From Paenibacillus sp. URB8-2 (GTDB taxonomy: Bacteria; Bacillota; Bacilli; Paenibacillales; Paenibacillaceae), in NCBI RefSeq assembly GCF_013393385.1, contig NZ_AP023239.1, positions 992,001 to 1,056,000 on the forward strand: 64,000 nucleotides of DNA, given 5' to 3'. The notes beneath the pieces were generated by a model. That model saw nothing but the letters and a program-made list of their open reading frames with translations. It ran no database searches and was not told where the DNA came from. Positions 25,805 to 35,958 of the stretch are shown one piece after another. A program made the translations under genes and the position numbers. Numbering within the stretch: the first letter of the stretch is position 1; the number at the start of each line of letters is the position of its first letter.

Positions 25805-27262
25805 TTATACCTCATCCGCTACCGACAATCCAAGTCCTTCGGCGATCCGGGTGCCGAATTCGGGATCGGCTTTATAGAAATGGCCGATTTGTCGCAGCTT
25901 GATGTCGTCTCTCTCCACCGGCTTCATGGCGTCAACAATATTGCGCACAAGGCGGGCGCGCTCATCTTCACTCAGCAGGCGGTACAGATCGCCCGGCTGG
26001 GTGTAGTGGTCGCTATGGTCATAAGCGACACTGGCGGCTTGCCCGGAAACCTCGAACGGGGAAATCCTATGCTCCGGCGACTCTTTCGGTCCGCCGAAGC
26101 TGTTTGGCTCGTAGTACACAGAGGAGCCGCCGTTGTCGCCGTAGGCCATCGCGCCGTCGCGCTGATGGTTGTGCACCGGGCATTGCGGACGATTGATCGG
26201 GAGCTGATTATGGTTCGGGCCTACGCGGTATCGGTGGGCGTCGGCATAGGCGAATAGACGGCCCTGAAGCATTTTGTCGGGAGAAGCCTCGACGCCCGGA
26301 ACGAAGGAGCCTGGGGAGAAGGTGGCCTGCTCCACTTCGGCAAAATAATTGTCCGGATTGCGATCCAGGACCATGCGTCCGACTTCGATCAGCGGATAAT
26401 CTTGTTGCGACCAGACTTTGGTGACGTCGAACGGATCGAACCGGTACGTATCCGCATCTTCGATCGGCATAATCTGCACGTACAGCTTCCATGCCGGAAA
26501 ATCGCCGTTTGCGATTGCGTTGAACAAGTCCTCCGTATGGTAATCCGGATGTTCGCCGGCGATTCTGGCCGCCACATCCACGTCCATGTTCTGAACGCCC
26601 TGCTCGGTTTTGAAATGGTATTTTACCCAAACGGCCTGGCCTTCCGCATTGACCCATTTAAAGGTATGGCTGCCGAAGCCGTGCATGTGGCGCAGCGTCG
26701 CCGGAATACCGCGGTCGGACATCAGAATGCTAACTTGATGCAATGACTCGGGAGAAAGGGACCAGAAATCCCAGACGGCGGTCGGATTTTTCAGATGGGT
26801 CTGCGGGTGGCGTTTCTGCGTATGGATAAAGTCCGGGAACTTGATGGCGTCGCGTATGAAGAAGACGGGGGTATTATTGCCGACGAGATCATAGTTGCCT
26901 TCGTCGGTATAGAACTTGACGGCAAAGCCGCGCGGATCGCGGACCGTATCTGCAGAGCCCAGCTCGCCGGCAACGGTGGAGAAACGGATGAACATGGGCG
27001 TGCGCTTGCCGACATGCGACAAGAAGGCCGCTTTCGTATATGGGGAAATATCCCGGGTGACTTCAAAATAACCGTGAGCTCCGGCGCCTTTGGCATGAAC
27101 GACGCGTTCGGGGATGCGCTCCCTGTTGAAGTGGGCCAGCTTTTCAAGCAGGTGGACGTCTTGGATCAAGGTTGGGCCTCGCGAGCCGGCGGTCAGCGAA
27201 TTTTGGTTGTCTCCTACCGGAGCGCCCCAGCTGGTCGTTAGGTGCTTAGGATTTGAACTCAT
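25805..27262 (-). CDS. katA: Catalase (haem, small-subunit type)
   Basis: A 485-residue monofunctional catalase that breaks down hydrogen peroxide in the cytoplasm. Visible active-site parts are [14 protein letters not shown] with the essential His (residue about 56), [15 protein letters not shown] with the essential Asn, and [20 protein letters not shown] with the haem-ligand Tyr. Length and motifs fit clade 3. The start has a GAGGTGATG site. A near-perfect PerR box lies about 75 bases upstream, so peroxide induction through PerR is likely. Confidence 0.95.
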   Translation of the reverse strand: MSSNPKHLTTSWGAPVGDNQNSLTAGSRGPTLIQDVHLLEKLAHFNRERIPERVVHAKGAGAHGYFEVTRDISPYTKAAFLSHVGKRTPMFIRFSTVAGELGSADTVRDPRGFAVKFYTDEGNYDLVGNNTPVFFIRDAIKFPDFIHTQKRHPQTHLKNPTAVWDFWSLSPESLHQVSILMSDRGIPATLRHMHGFGSHTFKWVNAEGQAVWVKYHFKTEQGVQNMDVDVAARIAGEHPDYHTEDLFNAIANGDFPAWKLYVQIMPIEDADTYRFDPFDVTKVWSQQDYPLIEVGRMVLDRNPDNYFAEVEQATFSPGSFVPGVEASPDKMLQGRLFAYADAHRYRVGPNHNQLPINRPQCPVHNHQRDGAMAYGDNGGSSVYYEPNSFGGPKESPEHRISPFEVSGQAASVAYDHSDHYTQPGDLYRLLSEDERARLVRNIVDAMKPVERDDIKLRQIGHFYKADPEFGTRIAEGLGLSVADEV

Positions 27263-27337
27263 GCAAACATCACCTCATAGAATTTAGATTTAGTATAAGT
27301 ATATAATAACTTTAATTTTATAAAAATCAATCTTTAT

Positions 27338-27352
27338 TTATAATAATTTTAA
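27338..27352. promoter_or_regulatory. PerR box upstream of katA
   Basis: TTATAATAATTTTAA matches the PerR consensus TTATAATNATTATAA in all but one base. It is in a very AT-rich stretch ahead of katA, upstream of a plausible TTGATT...TATTAT promoter on the minus strand. Confidence 0.65.
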
Positions 27353-27406
27353 TTAAAGGACGAGATCGGGAAAGAAAGAGATAAAGGCTGTGACAAGAAG
27401 ACACAG

Positions 27407-27432
27407 CAAAAACCGCCCGCTGACGCGGACGG
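27407..27432 (-). terminator. Terminator of the glucan phosphorylase gene
   Basis: On the minus strand CCGTCCGC pairs with GCGGGCGG across a four-base loop and is followed by a T tract. It lies 45 bases after the stop codon. Confidence 0.75.
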
Positions 27433-27476
27433 TGGGGAAAGTAAAGGATAGGATGAATCGGGATTAACCCGGACGG

Positions 27477-29093
27477 TCAGGAGGGGATGTACATTTTGCC
27501 GTAGTATTCCTCCAGCATGCGCTTGGTCGCGAATTCGTTGCGAGTCGTCTCAATGCTTCGGCGCATCATCTGCGTCCATTTCTCGCGGTTCTCGTAATAC
27601 GTCGGCAGGACGCGGTTCAGAAGCGTATCATACAGCGCCTCGCTGTCATGACTGTCCAGCAGCTCGAAATCGGTCGTCTCGAAGCCGTCGCCGATCTGCC
27701 AGCCGTTCTCACCATCGATGCAGGCTTCGGGCCACCAGCCATCGAGAATGGAGCAGTTGAGTACGCCGTTCATGGCGGCCTTCATGCCGGAGGTGCCGCT
27801 CGCTTCCAGCGGTCTGCGCGGATTGTTGAGCCACACGTCGGAACCGCGCGTCAGCATCGCCCCGATCGTCATATCGTAGTTCTCCAGGAATACGACGCTT
27901 TTCGGATACTTTTTCATCATGGAGACCAGGTTGCTGACGATTTTTTTGCCGTTGTCGTCAAGCGGATGCGCCTTGCCGGAGAAGACGATCTGCACTTTGC
28001 CCGATTCGAGATAGGACTCGATAATGTCGGGACGCGAGAAGATGAGATCGCTTCGCTTGTAAGGGGCGGCCCTGCGCGAGAAGCCGATCAGCAGATTATC
28101 CTCATTCAGCCGGATGCCTGAGCGCTCCTCGATAAACTCGATCAACTCGCTCTTAATCTCCGCATGAACGCTCCAAAGATCCCCGTCCTCTTCGTAGGCT
28201 CTGGTGATGCGTTCATCCACCCAAGTGGGTGTATGAATGGCATTGGTGATTGCAATGATCGGTGAGCGGCCGGGGACTTCCTTCCACATTTTATTCGCAG
28301 TCTCTGCATGGAGCTTGGCTACCCCGTTGGAAATGCGTGAGAGGCGCAGACCGGCGACAGTCATGTTGAACGGCTCTCCGCCGATGCGCTCCATCTGGCT
28401 GCGGGTCAGCCCGTTGAAGGCGCCCATATACTCCAGACGGCTGAGCGGATGCGACTCGTTGCCTTCTTTGATTGGGGTATGCGTGGTGAATACAACCTCC
28501 TGCCGGGTCGCTTTCCAGGCTTCTTCGAAGGTATCGCCGCCGGCCATTTTTTCGCGGATCAGTTCTACCGCCGCCAGCGCGGCATGCCCTTCGTTAAAAT
28601 GATACACATCCACCGGGATTTCCAGCGCACGCAGGGCCTTTACCCCGCCGATGCCGAGTACGATTTCCTGGGCGATCCGTTCTTCCCCGAACCAGCCGTA
28701 CAGCTGGCCTGTAATCCAGGCGTCGGCGTTCTCTGGAATGTCCGTATCCAGCAGATAGAGCGGATTGTTGCCGAAATGCTCCGTCTTCCATACTTTGCAT
28801 ACTACGTCTAGGCCGCGGATTTTGACGGTTACTTTAACGCCGGTATCTTCGAGAAAATCGTAAACATAGTTGTGATAGGAATCATACGGATTGCCGTTCG
28901 CGTCGATTCTCTGGTCGGTGTAGCCCTGCTTCCATTTCAGGCCTATGGGAATGATTGGGGCATTGATGTCCTTGGCACCTTTAATGTAATCGCCGGCCAG
29001 AATGCCGAGCCCTCCGGCGTACATTTTGAAATCGGAATGCAGACCGTACTCCATGCTGAAATAAGCGACTGACGGTAAGTTCTTCTCACTCAA
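27477..29093 (-). CDS. glgP: Alpha-glucan (glycogen/maltodextrin) phosphorylase
   Basis: A 538-residue GT35 enzyme of the short alpha-glucan phosphorylase type. It releases glucose 1-phosphate from alpha-1,4-glucans using pyridoxal phosphate. The PLP region is EASGTSGMKAAMNGVLN; other conserved parts are VAYFSMEYGL, YAGGLGILAGDYIK, DVYHFNEGHAAL and FSRRAAPYKRSDLI. The TTG start at 29093 is preferred because GGGAGG lies just upstream; a TTG at 29135 has no such site. It is divergent from ribokinase, with CcpA-like sites between. Confidence 0.9.
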   Translation of the reverse strand: MSEKNLPSVAYFSMEYGLHSDFKMYAGGLGILAGDYIKGAKDINAPIIPIGLKWKQGYTDQRIDANGNPYDSYHNYVYDFLEDTGVKVTVKIRGLDVVCKVWKTEHFGNNPLYLLDTDIPENADAWITGQLYGWFGEERIAQEIVLGIGGVKALRALEIPVDVYHFNEGHAALAAVELIREKMAGGDTFEEAWKATRQEVVFTTHTPIKEGNESHPLSRLEYMGAFNGLTRSQMERIGGEPFNMTVAGLRLSRISNGVAKLHAETANKMWKEVPGRSPIIAITNAIHTPTWVDERITRAYEEDGDLWSVHAEIKSELIEFIEERSGIRLNEDNLLIGFSRRAAPYKRSDLIFSRPDIIESYLESGKVQIVFSGKAHPLDDNGKKIVSNLVSMMKKYPKSVVFLENYDMTIGAMLTRGSDVWLNNPRRPLEASGTSGMKAAMNGVLNCSILDGWWPEACIDGENGWQIGDGFETTDFELLDSHDSEALYDTLLNRVLPTYYENREKWTQMMRRSIETTRNEFATKRMLEEYYGKMYIPS

Positions 29094-29159
29094 GCGGATA
29101 AGCCTCCCTAATCTTCGGATTAGATTGAATTGCAACGAATTCTCTTGGCTTTATCGTAG

Positions 29160-29262
29160 ATGCAAACGTTTGTGCCGAAAGATACGGATCGCCTTTTGAA
29201 AACGATTGCGAAACTATTCTAGCATAAATCGGCCGCATGCGTAACTACGTTTTTGTTAACGT
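29160..29262. promoter_or_regulatory. Candidate catabolite (cre) or LacI-type operators between glgP and rbsK
   Basis: TTGAAAACGATTGCG at 29196-29210 fits the cre consensus WTGNAANCGNWNNCW in all but the last base. TGCAAACGTTTG (from 29161) is a perfect CAAACGTTTG palindrome, and a third related block, TTAACGTTTTCC, lies near 29255. Three such sites in 100 bases of a divergent promoter suggest carbon control of one or both genes. Confidence 0.5.
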
Positions 29263-29295
29263 TTTCCGGATTTGTCCGCCCTGGAAAAGCTTTGT

Positions 29296-29324
29296 TTGAT
29301 AAAAGGTGCTGCAGGCTCTAATAT
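29296..29324 (+). promoter_or_regulatory. Predicted sigma-A promoter of rbsK
   Basis: TTGATA at 29296-29301 and TAATAT at 29319-29324 are 17 bases apart, about 40 bases before the rbsK start. Confidence 0.55.
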
Positions 29325-29363
29325 GTAGAGTAAAGACCTAATAGAATGGGCGGAGGATCGGGT

Positions 29364-30296
29364 ATGATCGTAGTGGTTGGAAGCTTGAATATGGATATGA
29401 CAGTTCGAACCGGACGTGCTCCGGGTCCCGGCGAAACCCTGCTTGGCAAGAGCTTTGCGCTATCCCCCGGGGGAAAAGGGGGTAATCAGGCCGTAGCGGC
29501 GGCCCGGCTGGGAGGGGAAGTCACGATGATCGGCTGCGTGGGACAGGATGCCTTCGGCCGCGAGATGTTGGAGGTTCTGCGAGGGGAACACATAAATACC
29601 CGGCACATCGCTGAACTTGCCGAACAGTCGACGGGGGTCGCCTCCATCGTCGTAGAGGAAGACGGGGAGAACCGGATCATTGTTGTGCCTGGGGCGAATC
29701 TTGCTCTCTCAGCGGAGGATATCGCTGGCCTGGAGTCCGTGATCGGCGAAGCCGAAGTGCTGGTGCTGCAGCTGGAGATGGATCTGAACATGGTGGAACA
29801 TGCCGCAGGCATCGCGCGCAAGCACGGGGTTCCGGTCATCCTAAATCCGGCACCGGCCCGGGAGCTTGGTGACGGGCTACTGTCGCTCGTTACCTATCTC
29901 ACGCCCAATGAGACGGAAGCGGAGATACTGTCAGGGATCACTGTGGACAGTATCGACAGCGCCCGGGAAGCCGCGGGGATTCTGCTGCATAAAGGCGTTC
30001 AGCATGTGATTATGACGCTCGGTTCGAAAGGGGCACTGGTTGTGAACAAGAACGGTTCGGTCCATATTCCCGGATTTCCCGTTCAGCCGGTGGACACCGT
30101 TGCGGCGGGGGATTCTTTCAACGGCGCGCTTGCCCTTCAATTGGCAAAGGGCAGAATGCTGGAAGAAGCCGTCGTCTTCGCAAACGCCGTCGGCGCGCTC
30201 GCCGTAGGCAAAGTTGGCGCGATTGCGTCTTTGCCGTACATAGAAGAAGTCGAACGTTTCCTGGAGGAGACGGTGCAGAGCGGCAAGGAGCAATAG
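29364..30296 (+). CDS. rbsK: Ribokinase
   Basis: A 310-residue PfkB-family kinase that phosphorylates D-ribose. Signatures are SPGGKGGNQAVAAARLGG near the N terminus and DTVAAGDSFNGALALQL with the catalytic Asp near the C terminus. The start at 29364 (MIVVVGSLNMDM) is set by GGAGG eight bases upstream. There are no rbsD or transport genes beside it, so it stands alone here. A weak hairpin terminator follows at 30346-30373. Confidence 0.9.
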   Translation: MIVVVGSLNMDMTVRTGRAPGPGETLLGKSFALSPGGKGGNQAVAAARLGGEVTMIGCVGQDAFGREMLEVLRGEHINTRHIAELAEQSTGVASIVVEEDGENRIIVVPGANLALSAEDIAGLESVIGEAEVLVLQLEMDLNMVEHAAGIARKHGVPVILNPAPARELGDGLLSLVTYLTPNETEAEILSGITVDSIDSAREAAGILLHKGVQHVIMTLGSKGALVVNKNGSVHIPGFPVQPVDTVAAGDSFNGALALQLAKGRMLEEAVVFANAVGALAVGKVGAIASLPYIEEVERFLEETVQSGKEQ

Positions 30297-30345
30297 CCGG
30301 CAATAGCCGCAGCCGGATGCGGACCGAAGCAGCCAAGGACGGTTC

Positions 30346-30373
30346 TACCCGAAAGGACTTCGGGTATGTTTTC
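30346..30373 (+). terminator. Weak terminator after rbsK
   Basis: TACCCGAA pairs with TTCGGGTA across a five-base loop, followed by TGTTTT. Confidence 0.45.
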
Positions 30374-30528
30374 CGTAACTGATGGCGAAATTTCGGAATT
30401 GCGCAGATGCTCCGTTTCGGCGTCCTGCTGGCTATAATCGTAAATATGCGTTACCTTAAGGAGTAAATGTGCCGAACGCCCGAAGAACGTTCAGGCCGGA
30501 TTACCGAAAGACTAAGGAGTTGAAAGGA

Positions 30529-31293
30529 ATGAGCGGCACAGTCACCGTAAAACAAGTCGTCATCGGCGAAGGCGAGCCGAAAATTTGCGTTCCCATGGTC
30601 GGCGTAACAGCCGCCCAACTGAAGGAAGAGGCCGAAGCGCTGAAGCCGCTGGATCTTGATGTGGTGGAATGGCGGGTGGATTTCTTTGAGCAGGTGGAGG
30701 ACATCGAAGCGGTTAAAACGGCGCTCGTCGGCATCCGTTCCGTTCTTCCCGATCTTCCGCTGTTGTTCACGTTCCGCAGCGCCAAAGAAGGCGGGGAGAA
30801 GGAAATCGGCACGGAGTATTACGCAGCGCTTAATCAAGCGATTGCCGAGACAGGACTGGTCGATATGATTGATGTTGAATTGTTTACGGGCGATGAGACG
30901 GTTAAGACACTTATCGATGGAGCGCACAAGCAAGGAGTCTTTGTCATTATTTCCAACCATGATTTCCATAAGACGCCGGACAAAGAGGAAATCATCTCCC
31001 GCTTGCGGAAAGCACAGGAGCTTGGCGGTGATATCCCCAAGATTGCGGTGATGCCGAACAGTCCGGCTGACGTGCTGACCTTGCTTGAAGCAACCCATAT
31101 AATGAAAGAAAAATATGCCGACCGCCCGATTATAACGATGTCCATGTCGGGAATCGGCGTCGTCAGCCGTCTAAGCGGAGAAGTGTTCGGGTCCGCCCTG
31201 ACGTTCGGCGCGGCGAAGAAGGCGTCTGCGCCAGGGCAGGTTGCGGTAAGCGAGCTTCGAAACGTACTGTCCCTGCTGCACCGCAGCCTTTAA
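30529..31293 (+). CDS. aroD: 3-Dehydroquinate dehydratase, type I
   Basis: A 254-residue enzyme of the shikimate pathway that converts 3-dehydroquinate to 3-dehydroshikimate through a Schiff base. The catalytic His is in [12 protein letters not shown] and the Schiff-base Lys in [30 protein letters not shown] closes the active site. The start at 30529 is supported by AAGGAG nine bases upstream; an in-frame ATG at 30469 is less likely. It is a single gene with a strong terminator. Confidence 0.94.
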   Translation: MSGTVTVKQVVIGEGEPKICVPMVGVTAAQLKEEAEALKPLDLDVVEWRVDFFEQVEDIEAVKTALVGIRSVLPDLPLLFTFRSAKEGGEKEIGTEYYAALNQAIAETGLVDMIDVELFTGDETVKTLIDGAHKQGVFVIISNHDFHKTPDKEEIISRLRKAQELGGDIPKIAVMPNSPADVLTLLEATHIMKEKYADRPIITMSMSGIGVVSRLSGEVFGSALTFGAAKKASAPGQVAVSELRNVLSLLHRSL

Positions 31294-31299
31294 AAAAAG

Positions 31300-31341
31300 A
31301 ACGAACCCGTTGACCAGCTTACGTTGGACAACGGGTTCGTT
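31300..31341. terminator. Terminator after aroD
   Basis: AACGAACCCGTTG pairs with CAACGGGTTCGTT across 16 bases. An A tract on one side and T on the other make it usable in both directions. Confidence 0.75.
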
Positions 31342-31439
31342 TGGCAAGAAACGGGTATCTGGAGAAGCTTCCATTTCCAGAAGGCAACGTTAAAGGCAAT
31401 GCCATAGGCCGGACGGGGAACAGGCTCTTTTTCCACCAC

Positions 31440-31835
31440 TCAGTTTTCCGCCGCGAGAACTCCCCGTTCTTGAAATACGGACTTTGCGGTCAGCATCGCG
31501 TTAAGCACACGCGGAAATCCGGTGTAAGGGATGCAGTGCAAGATTCCTTCGACAATTTCTCCGGGAGTGAGGCCGACGTTCAGCGCGGCATTAAGATGCA
31601 CGGTGAGCTGGGGCTCGCAGCCGCCCTGCGTAAGCAGGGAGGAAATTGTAATCAACTGCCGCTCCTTCAGGCTCAGTCCTTCACGGGAATAAATGTCGCC
31701 GAAGGCGAACTCGACAACATAGCGGGCGAGATCGGGGGCGATATTTTTCAGCGATTCGACCACTCTTGCGCCGCCTTCCCCGTCCACTTCCAGCAGCTTC
31801 TCCCATCCCCGTTCAAAACGTTCATTCGTCATCAT
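31440..31835 (-). CDS. Carboxymuconolactone decarboxylase-like protein
   Basis: A 131-residue helical protein of the CMD/AhpD-like superfamily: RQLITISSLLTQGGCEPQLT, then HLNAALNVGLTPGEIVEGIL. The AhpD-type CxxC redox pair is absent, so it is closer to the decarboxylase-type branch. The start has a GAGGGATCT site. No aromatic-degradation genes lie nearby, so the real substrate is unknown. Confidence 0.8.
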   Translation of the reverse strand: MMTNERFERGWEKLLEVDGEGGARVVESLKNIAPDLARYVVEFAFGDIYSREGLSLKERQLITISSLLTQGGCEPQLTVHLNAALNVGLTPGEIVEGILHCIPYTGFPRVLNAMLTAKSVFQERGVLAAEN

Positions 31836-32053
31836 AGATCCCTCCGATTAATTTGAGTAGGTTGCTTACGGAATTCAGATTACACTTTAGAGTGCGCTAT
31901 AAGGCAACCCTCGGAATCTGTGATATGGGAAAAGTAAGGGACAAGATCAAGCTCTACAAGCAAATGGAGAAGGAAGGCGAGGCGGGGAGAACGGAATAAG
32001 CGGCTTGGCTTGTGCAGGAAAAGCAATGCCGGCTGCGTGGTTGAAAGTCGCAC

Positions 32054-32090
32054 GAAAAAAAGGCACAGGGATGCTTCCCTGTGTCTTTTT
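32054..32090. terminator. Isolated bidirectional terminator in a gene-free stretch
   Basis: In the gene-free stretch 31836-32301, CACAGGGA pairs with TTCCCTGTG, with A and T tracts on either side. No gene reads into it from nearby. A short in-frame stretch at 31925-31999 (24 codons) has no ribosome binding site and is not called. Confidence 0.6.
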
Positions 32091-32211
32091 GGCAGTACGC
32101 CTAACATGAGCATCATCTTTAGGGTTTGAGTCATGAACGGGGGTTGGTGCGCCTACCGTTAGCCAAGGGCAAGGGGGCCGTCGTGACGCAGAATCTGAAG
32201 GAAGCCGGTGG

Positions 32212-32264
32212 AAAAATGACCCGTAAAAAGTCTGCCTTATTCCAGGCGACCTCTTACGGGTCAT
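32212..32264 (-). terminator. Terminator downstream of the SLH pseudogene
   Basis: On the minus strand ATGACCCGTA pairs with TACGGGTCAT and is followed by a T run. It lies about 40 bases beyond the pseudogene's stop codon. Confidence 0.6.
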
Positions 32265-32301
32265 ACTCCGTTTTACTTCTGTATGGACTTTAACTCGTTA
32301 T

Positions 32302-35300
32302 TTACATGCCATCCAGTTGAACACCGGATACCCCGACAGGAGCGGGCACTTCAATCGCATCCTTCTCGACGATTTCTAGTATGTTCTTTCCTGACAAAGC
32401 AGATATAACAAACAACTGATCAGTATAGTTAAACACGTATTTTGCGTTACCGTCCAAGTGATAGAAGCCGGTTTGCGTAAAGTTGTTGTAATCATACACT
32501 TGTACTGCATTGTTTTTCGCCGTATAAAACTTGTTGTTTGGCAGATCAAAGGCGATATCAGTGAACGCTTGTCCAAGTCCGTATACATATTTCATATCGT
32601 CGTACTTATTGCTTGTTGCCATAAATACGCTGCCGACTCCGTTAAAGATATAGGCTCCGTCCGGAGATATCGTAAAGTTCGGCGCCATATTGTATTCGCC
32701 ATGATACGGTGAATCATACCCGCCGGGATAGGAGGGCTCAACGTATTGTCCGTTCGTTAAATTATAGGCACTTAGGTCTCTCGGCGACGTGTCCGTTGTA
32801 ATCGTATAGAGCTTATTCAATACAGGATGCATCTGGATATAGCTCGCTTGCCTAATACTACTGGACGCTATCTCCGCAAAGGTGTTTAAAGCGTACGATT
32901 TGATCTTGGTCCACTGTCCTGAACCCGAGGCCACGTAGAGATGGCCGGAACGATCGACAGCGATATCGTACGGGTCAATTGCAATATCGTGTGTACCCGC
33001 AAGCGTAAAGGTGGCAGCGTCCACTACCGCAATAGCCCCTTGCTGCTGTTCGATAAATGTGTAGGAAGAATGCTCCGCTTTCAGCAAGGATACATAGATT
33101 TTACCGTCTGCATACGTAAGACTCTCCGGGGCAAGGGCAAGGGAAATGGTGTCTTTCTCGCCCGTTGTGTAATTAATGCGATACAGCTTCTTATTCGATT
33201 TATCCGTAATATAGAGGATCGGCTCCGACGGGTGTCTTACCACATCCGTTATCTCAAAATCCAAGCCTATGCGTGCATTATAATAGGTTGTGGCAAAAGC
33301 AACGTTGCTTGGTCCCGATTCCATGCCAATTCCGGCTTTCGCTGCAGTAACCACATAATATCTTGTCGTATGCGGAAGATTCGTGCTGTCAACATAAGTT
33401 GTTCCTGTTACGGTAACAGGTTGACCGTCCTGATCCTTTAAGGAAACAAAATCGCCTGTAGGTGTTGCGCTGTAATAAATGTGGTACTGATCCGCATTCG
33501 CAACCGGATTCCATTGCAAAGCGATCGCCTTATTCGATACCGTCGATGCCGTTAGATGGGTTGGCGTCTCTAATTGATCGTTAATCGCATCAAGCTCCCA
33601 GCCGCTCCCGTTCCATGTTGCAAAAATCTGAAATTGATCTCCATAAACCATCGCCAAGGAATCTCCTGCAGCGAGCGGAACCGCTTGTTTCGGCATCTGG
33701 TCGTCAAGATCATGGACGGCGTAGCTGTCATTGATTTGATAAGAGATTATTTCGCCGCCGCTATAATAATCTTTAGCATACACGCTGTCGTTAACCGTAA
33801 CGCTGGATAACATAACCCCCGAATAATGCTGAGACGAGTTCGGATTGGTAACGTCATACGCCGCCGGAGGAAGCGCTCCGCCTGAAATGCTGTAGATTCC
33901 AACGTCTTGTACCGTTTCTGCGTATTCGGTCTGGTACGTGTTTCCTGTGTGACCGAATTTGCAACATTCCATTTTACGGCCGAATAATCATCGATTGTTG
34001 GAAAGAGGGTATATAGCTTGTCCTGTACGATAAAAGCAGCTCTAATATCCAGTACCTTACCCGGTTCGGGGGCAGGCTGCTCTACAGGCGGCTGTCCGGG
34101 AGAAACAGGAATTCCAGGGTTCACGACCGGAGGTACGGGTGCCGGAGATGCGGGCGCGGGAGAGACGGGTCCCGGAGAGTTAATCCCTGCTCCTGGCGAA
34201 GGAACCGTTGGAACCGGATTACTGCTCCCTACTTCCTTACCGCCAATTACCACGACCTTCACTGTCGCTGAGAGAATATACTCCTTTACGAGTTGCTCGA
34301 AGCTAACACCTTCCGCATTAATCTCAGCTTTAAGGATAGTTCCTTCTCCTGTGATCTTCGCGGCTGCCTGAAGAATGATCTCTTTCAATACGGCTTTGTC
34401 CAGCAGCTTGATTGCAGATCCTTCTGAACCAGTATAGGTTTCAAGCAAAGCTATGGTGGATTGTTCGGAAATTTCGAGTGTTACCGTCGATTTCACAGCG
34501 ACTTTTACAAAAGTCCCCTCAAATTGCACGAGATCATTTACTGACGTACTTTCAACGGAAACCGATTTAAAGGCTTCGTTTCCTTGTTCTTCTTCCAGCT
34601 TCGCTCCCGATTTGATGACAGTATTGCTTATGCTGGTATCACCCTTCGTAAAAATTCTGACTCTGCCGAGATCTTTTTGAACCATCACCTGGTTCATCGT
34701 CGAGTCTTGAATGACGATGCTGTTTTCCCCGCCGCCATTCACAATGGTTCTTCCTTCAACGGTTACGTGATCAAGCAACACCTCGCCCTCGCCAATCCCC
34801 GCTGCCAGGATGAGGTCGCCTTTAATCACAGCATTCTTTAGGGTGACGCCGCCGCTGTTGATCGTCAAGTTCCCGCCAACCGTATTTTTCGGTTCATAAG
34901 TTCCAGGCTGGTGTATCAATTGACCTACAGCTTGATCTAGCACCACTACAGCTTCAGCTCTTGTGATGGGTTTCTGAGGACGGAAGCTTTTATCCAGATA
35001 TCCCTTCAGATAACCCTTGGAAGCAACCGCTTTTATGTATGGTTTACTCCAGGCAGACATTTGCTGTTCATCCTGAAAGGCTTCAGTATCTCTCGTTACT
35101 GTCCCCTCTTCCAACTGCATAAGCTGGTAAATGATTTTGGCAGACTCTTCTCACGTTATCGGTTTATCAGGCCTGAAAGTGCCGTCTCCGAACCCCGAAA
35201 TGTAGCCGGTAAATTTGGCTTTGGATACATCGTTGTAGAACCATTTTCCCTGCGGGACATCTTTAAAGGTCTGGTCAGACTTATGGGAAAAACCAAACGC

Positions 35301-35543
35301 TTTGTTCGCCAGCGATATGAATTCTGCTCAGGTGATGACTTTATCAGGTTGAAAGGTTCGATCGGCGTAGCCCGAGATCAATCCATTGCCTATCCATTCT
35401 TTTATTTCTTCCTCGGCCCAATGACGATTAATGTCATTTAATGAAGTTTGGCTTTCTGCATACGAGAGCCCTGAGAAAGATAAGACTTGCACTACAAAAA
35501 ACATAACGATGAATGCGACTCTACCTAATAACCTTCCCAACAT
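32302..35543 (-). pseudogene. Broken SLH-domain cell surface protein (two TGA codons and a frameshift)
   Basis: Read through, this would be a protein of about 1080 residues. It has a signal peptide (VAFIVMFFVVQVLSFSGLSY), three SLH wall-anchoring repeats, a beta-helix-like stretch, a Pro-rich linker, an Ig-like part, a fibronectin III-like domain (about HLTASTVSNKAIALQWNPV), and a C-terminal beta-propeller-like region. In-frame TGA codons lie at 35328-35330 and 35151-35153, and a one-base loss near 33955-33972 shifts the frame. Both TGA codons replace the Arg of the SLH motif PITRAE or PITREE, each one C-to-T change from CGA. The promoter and c-di-GMP riboswitch look intact. It is either a recent pseudogene or a recoded gene. 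Confidence 0.8.
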
Positions 35544-35606
35544 ACAATCTCCCTTTCATAACTTTAATAATGGCAACAAAAAAAAGCCAACCCGTGAAGA
35601 GATATA

Positions 35607-35690
35607 GGCAACCCGGCTGTCGTACAAGGAGCGACCTTGCTTAGACCCGTGGCTTTGCGTCTCCGACTTTCGTACGGATTTGCCGTTTCT
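35607..35690 (-). promoter_or_regulatory. c-di-GMP-I riboswitch (GEMM-I)
   Basis: The minus strand carries the family core: GGCAAATCCG, then GAAA, then GGAGACGCAAAGCCACGGG, CTAA, a variable stem, and ACAGCCGGGTTGCC. These match the conserved elements of the c-di-GMP-I aptamer closely. Eight T (minus strand, 35578-35585) follow after about 20 bases, suggesting control by transcription termination. It lies in the leader of the broken SLH surface protein gene, a typical target of c-di-GMP control. Confidence 0.9.
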
Positions 35691-35744
35691 TATTCTACAG
35701 ATTGACTTAAGACCAACCTACCAGGGTTTAATTACCCAGGAATA

Positions 35745-35773
35745 ATTATACAATCCCACCCATCATACAACAA
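35745..35773 (-). promoter_or_regulatory. Promoter of the riboswitch and SLH gene
   Basis: On the minus strand TTGTTG and TATAAT are 17 bases apart, about 55 bases ahead of the aptamer. The rest of the gap up to 35900 shows nothing further. Confidence 0.6.
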
Positions 35774-35901
35774 AAGTCCCATTTATTCGATCTAAATTTT
35801 TTGTCCTGCCTGACCGAAGAAAAAACTGCCGTAATGAGGGGGCTGGTGTAGCGGCTCGAAACCGCGACTGGCTAACCATACATATGAATATGAAGCTTAA
35901 A

Positions 35902-35933
35902 AAGCCAGGGCAAAAAACATTTTGCCCTGGCTT
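35902..35933. terminator. Terminator of the MerR-type gene
   Basis: AAGCCAGGGCAAAA and TTTTGCCCTGGCTT form a perfect 14-base stem with a four-base loop. Confidence 0.85.
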
Positions 35934-35958
35934 AGCCTAGCGAAACTCGATAAACCCT

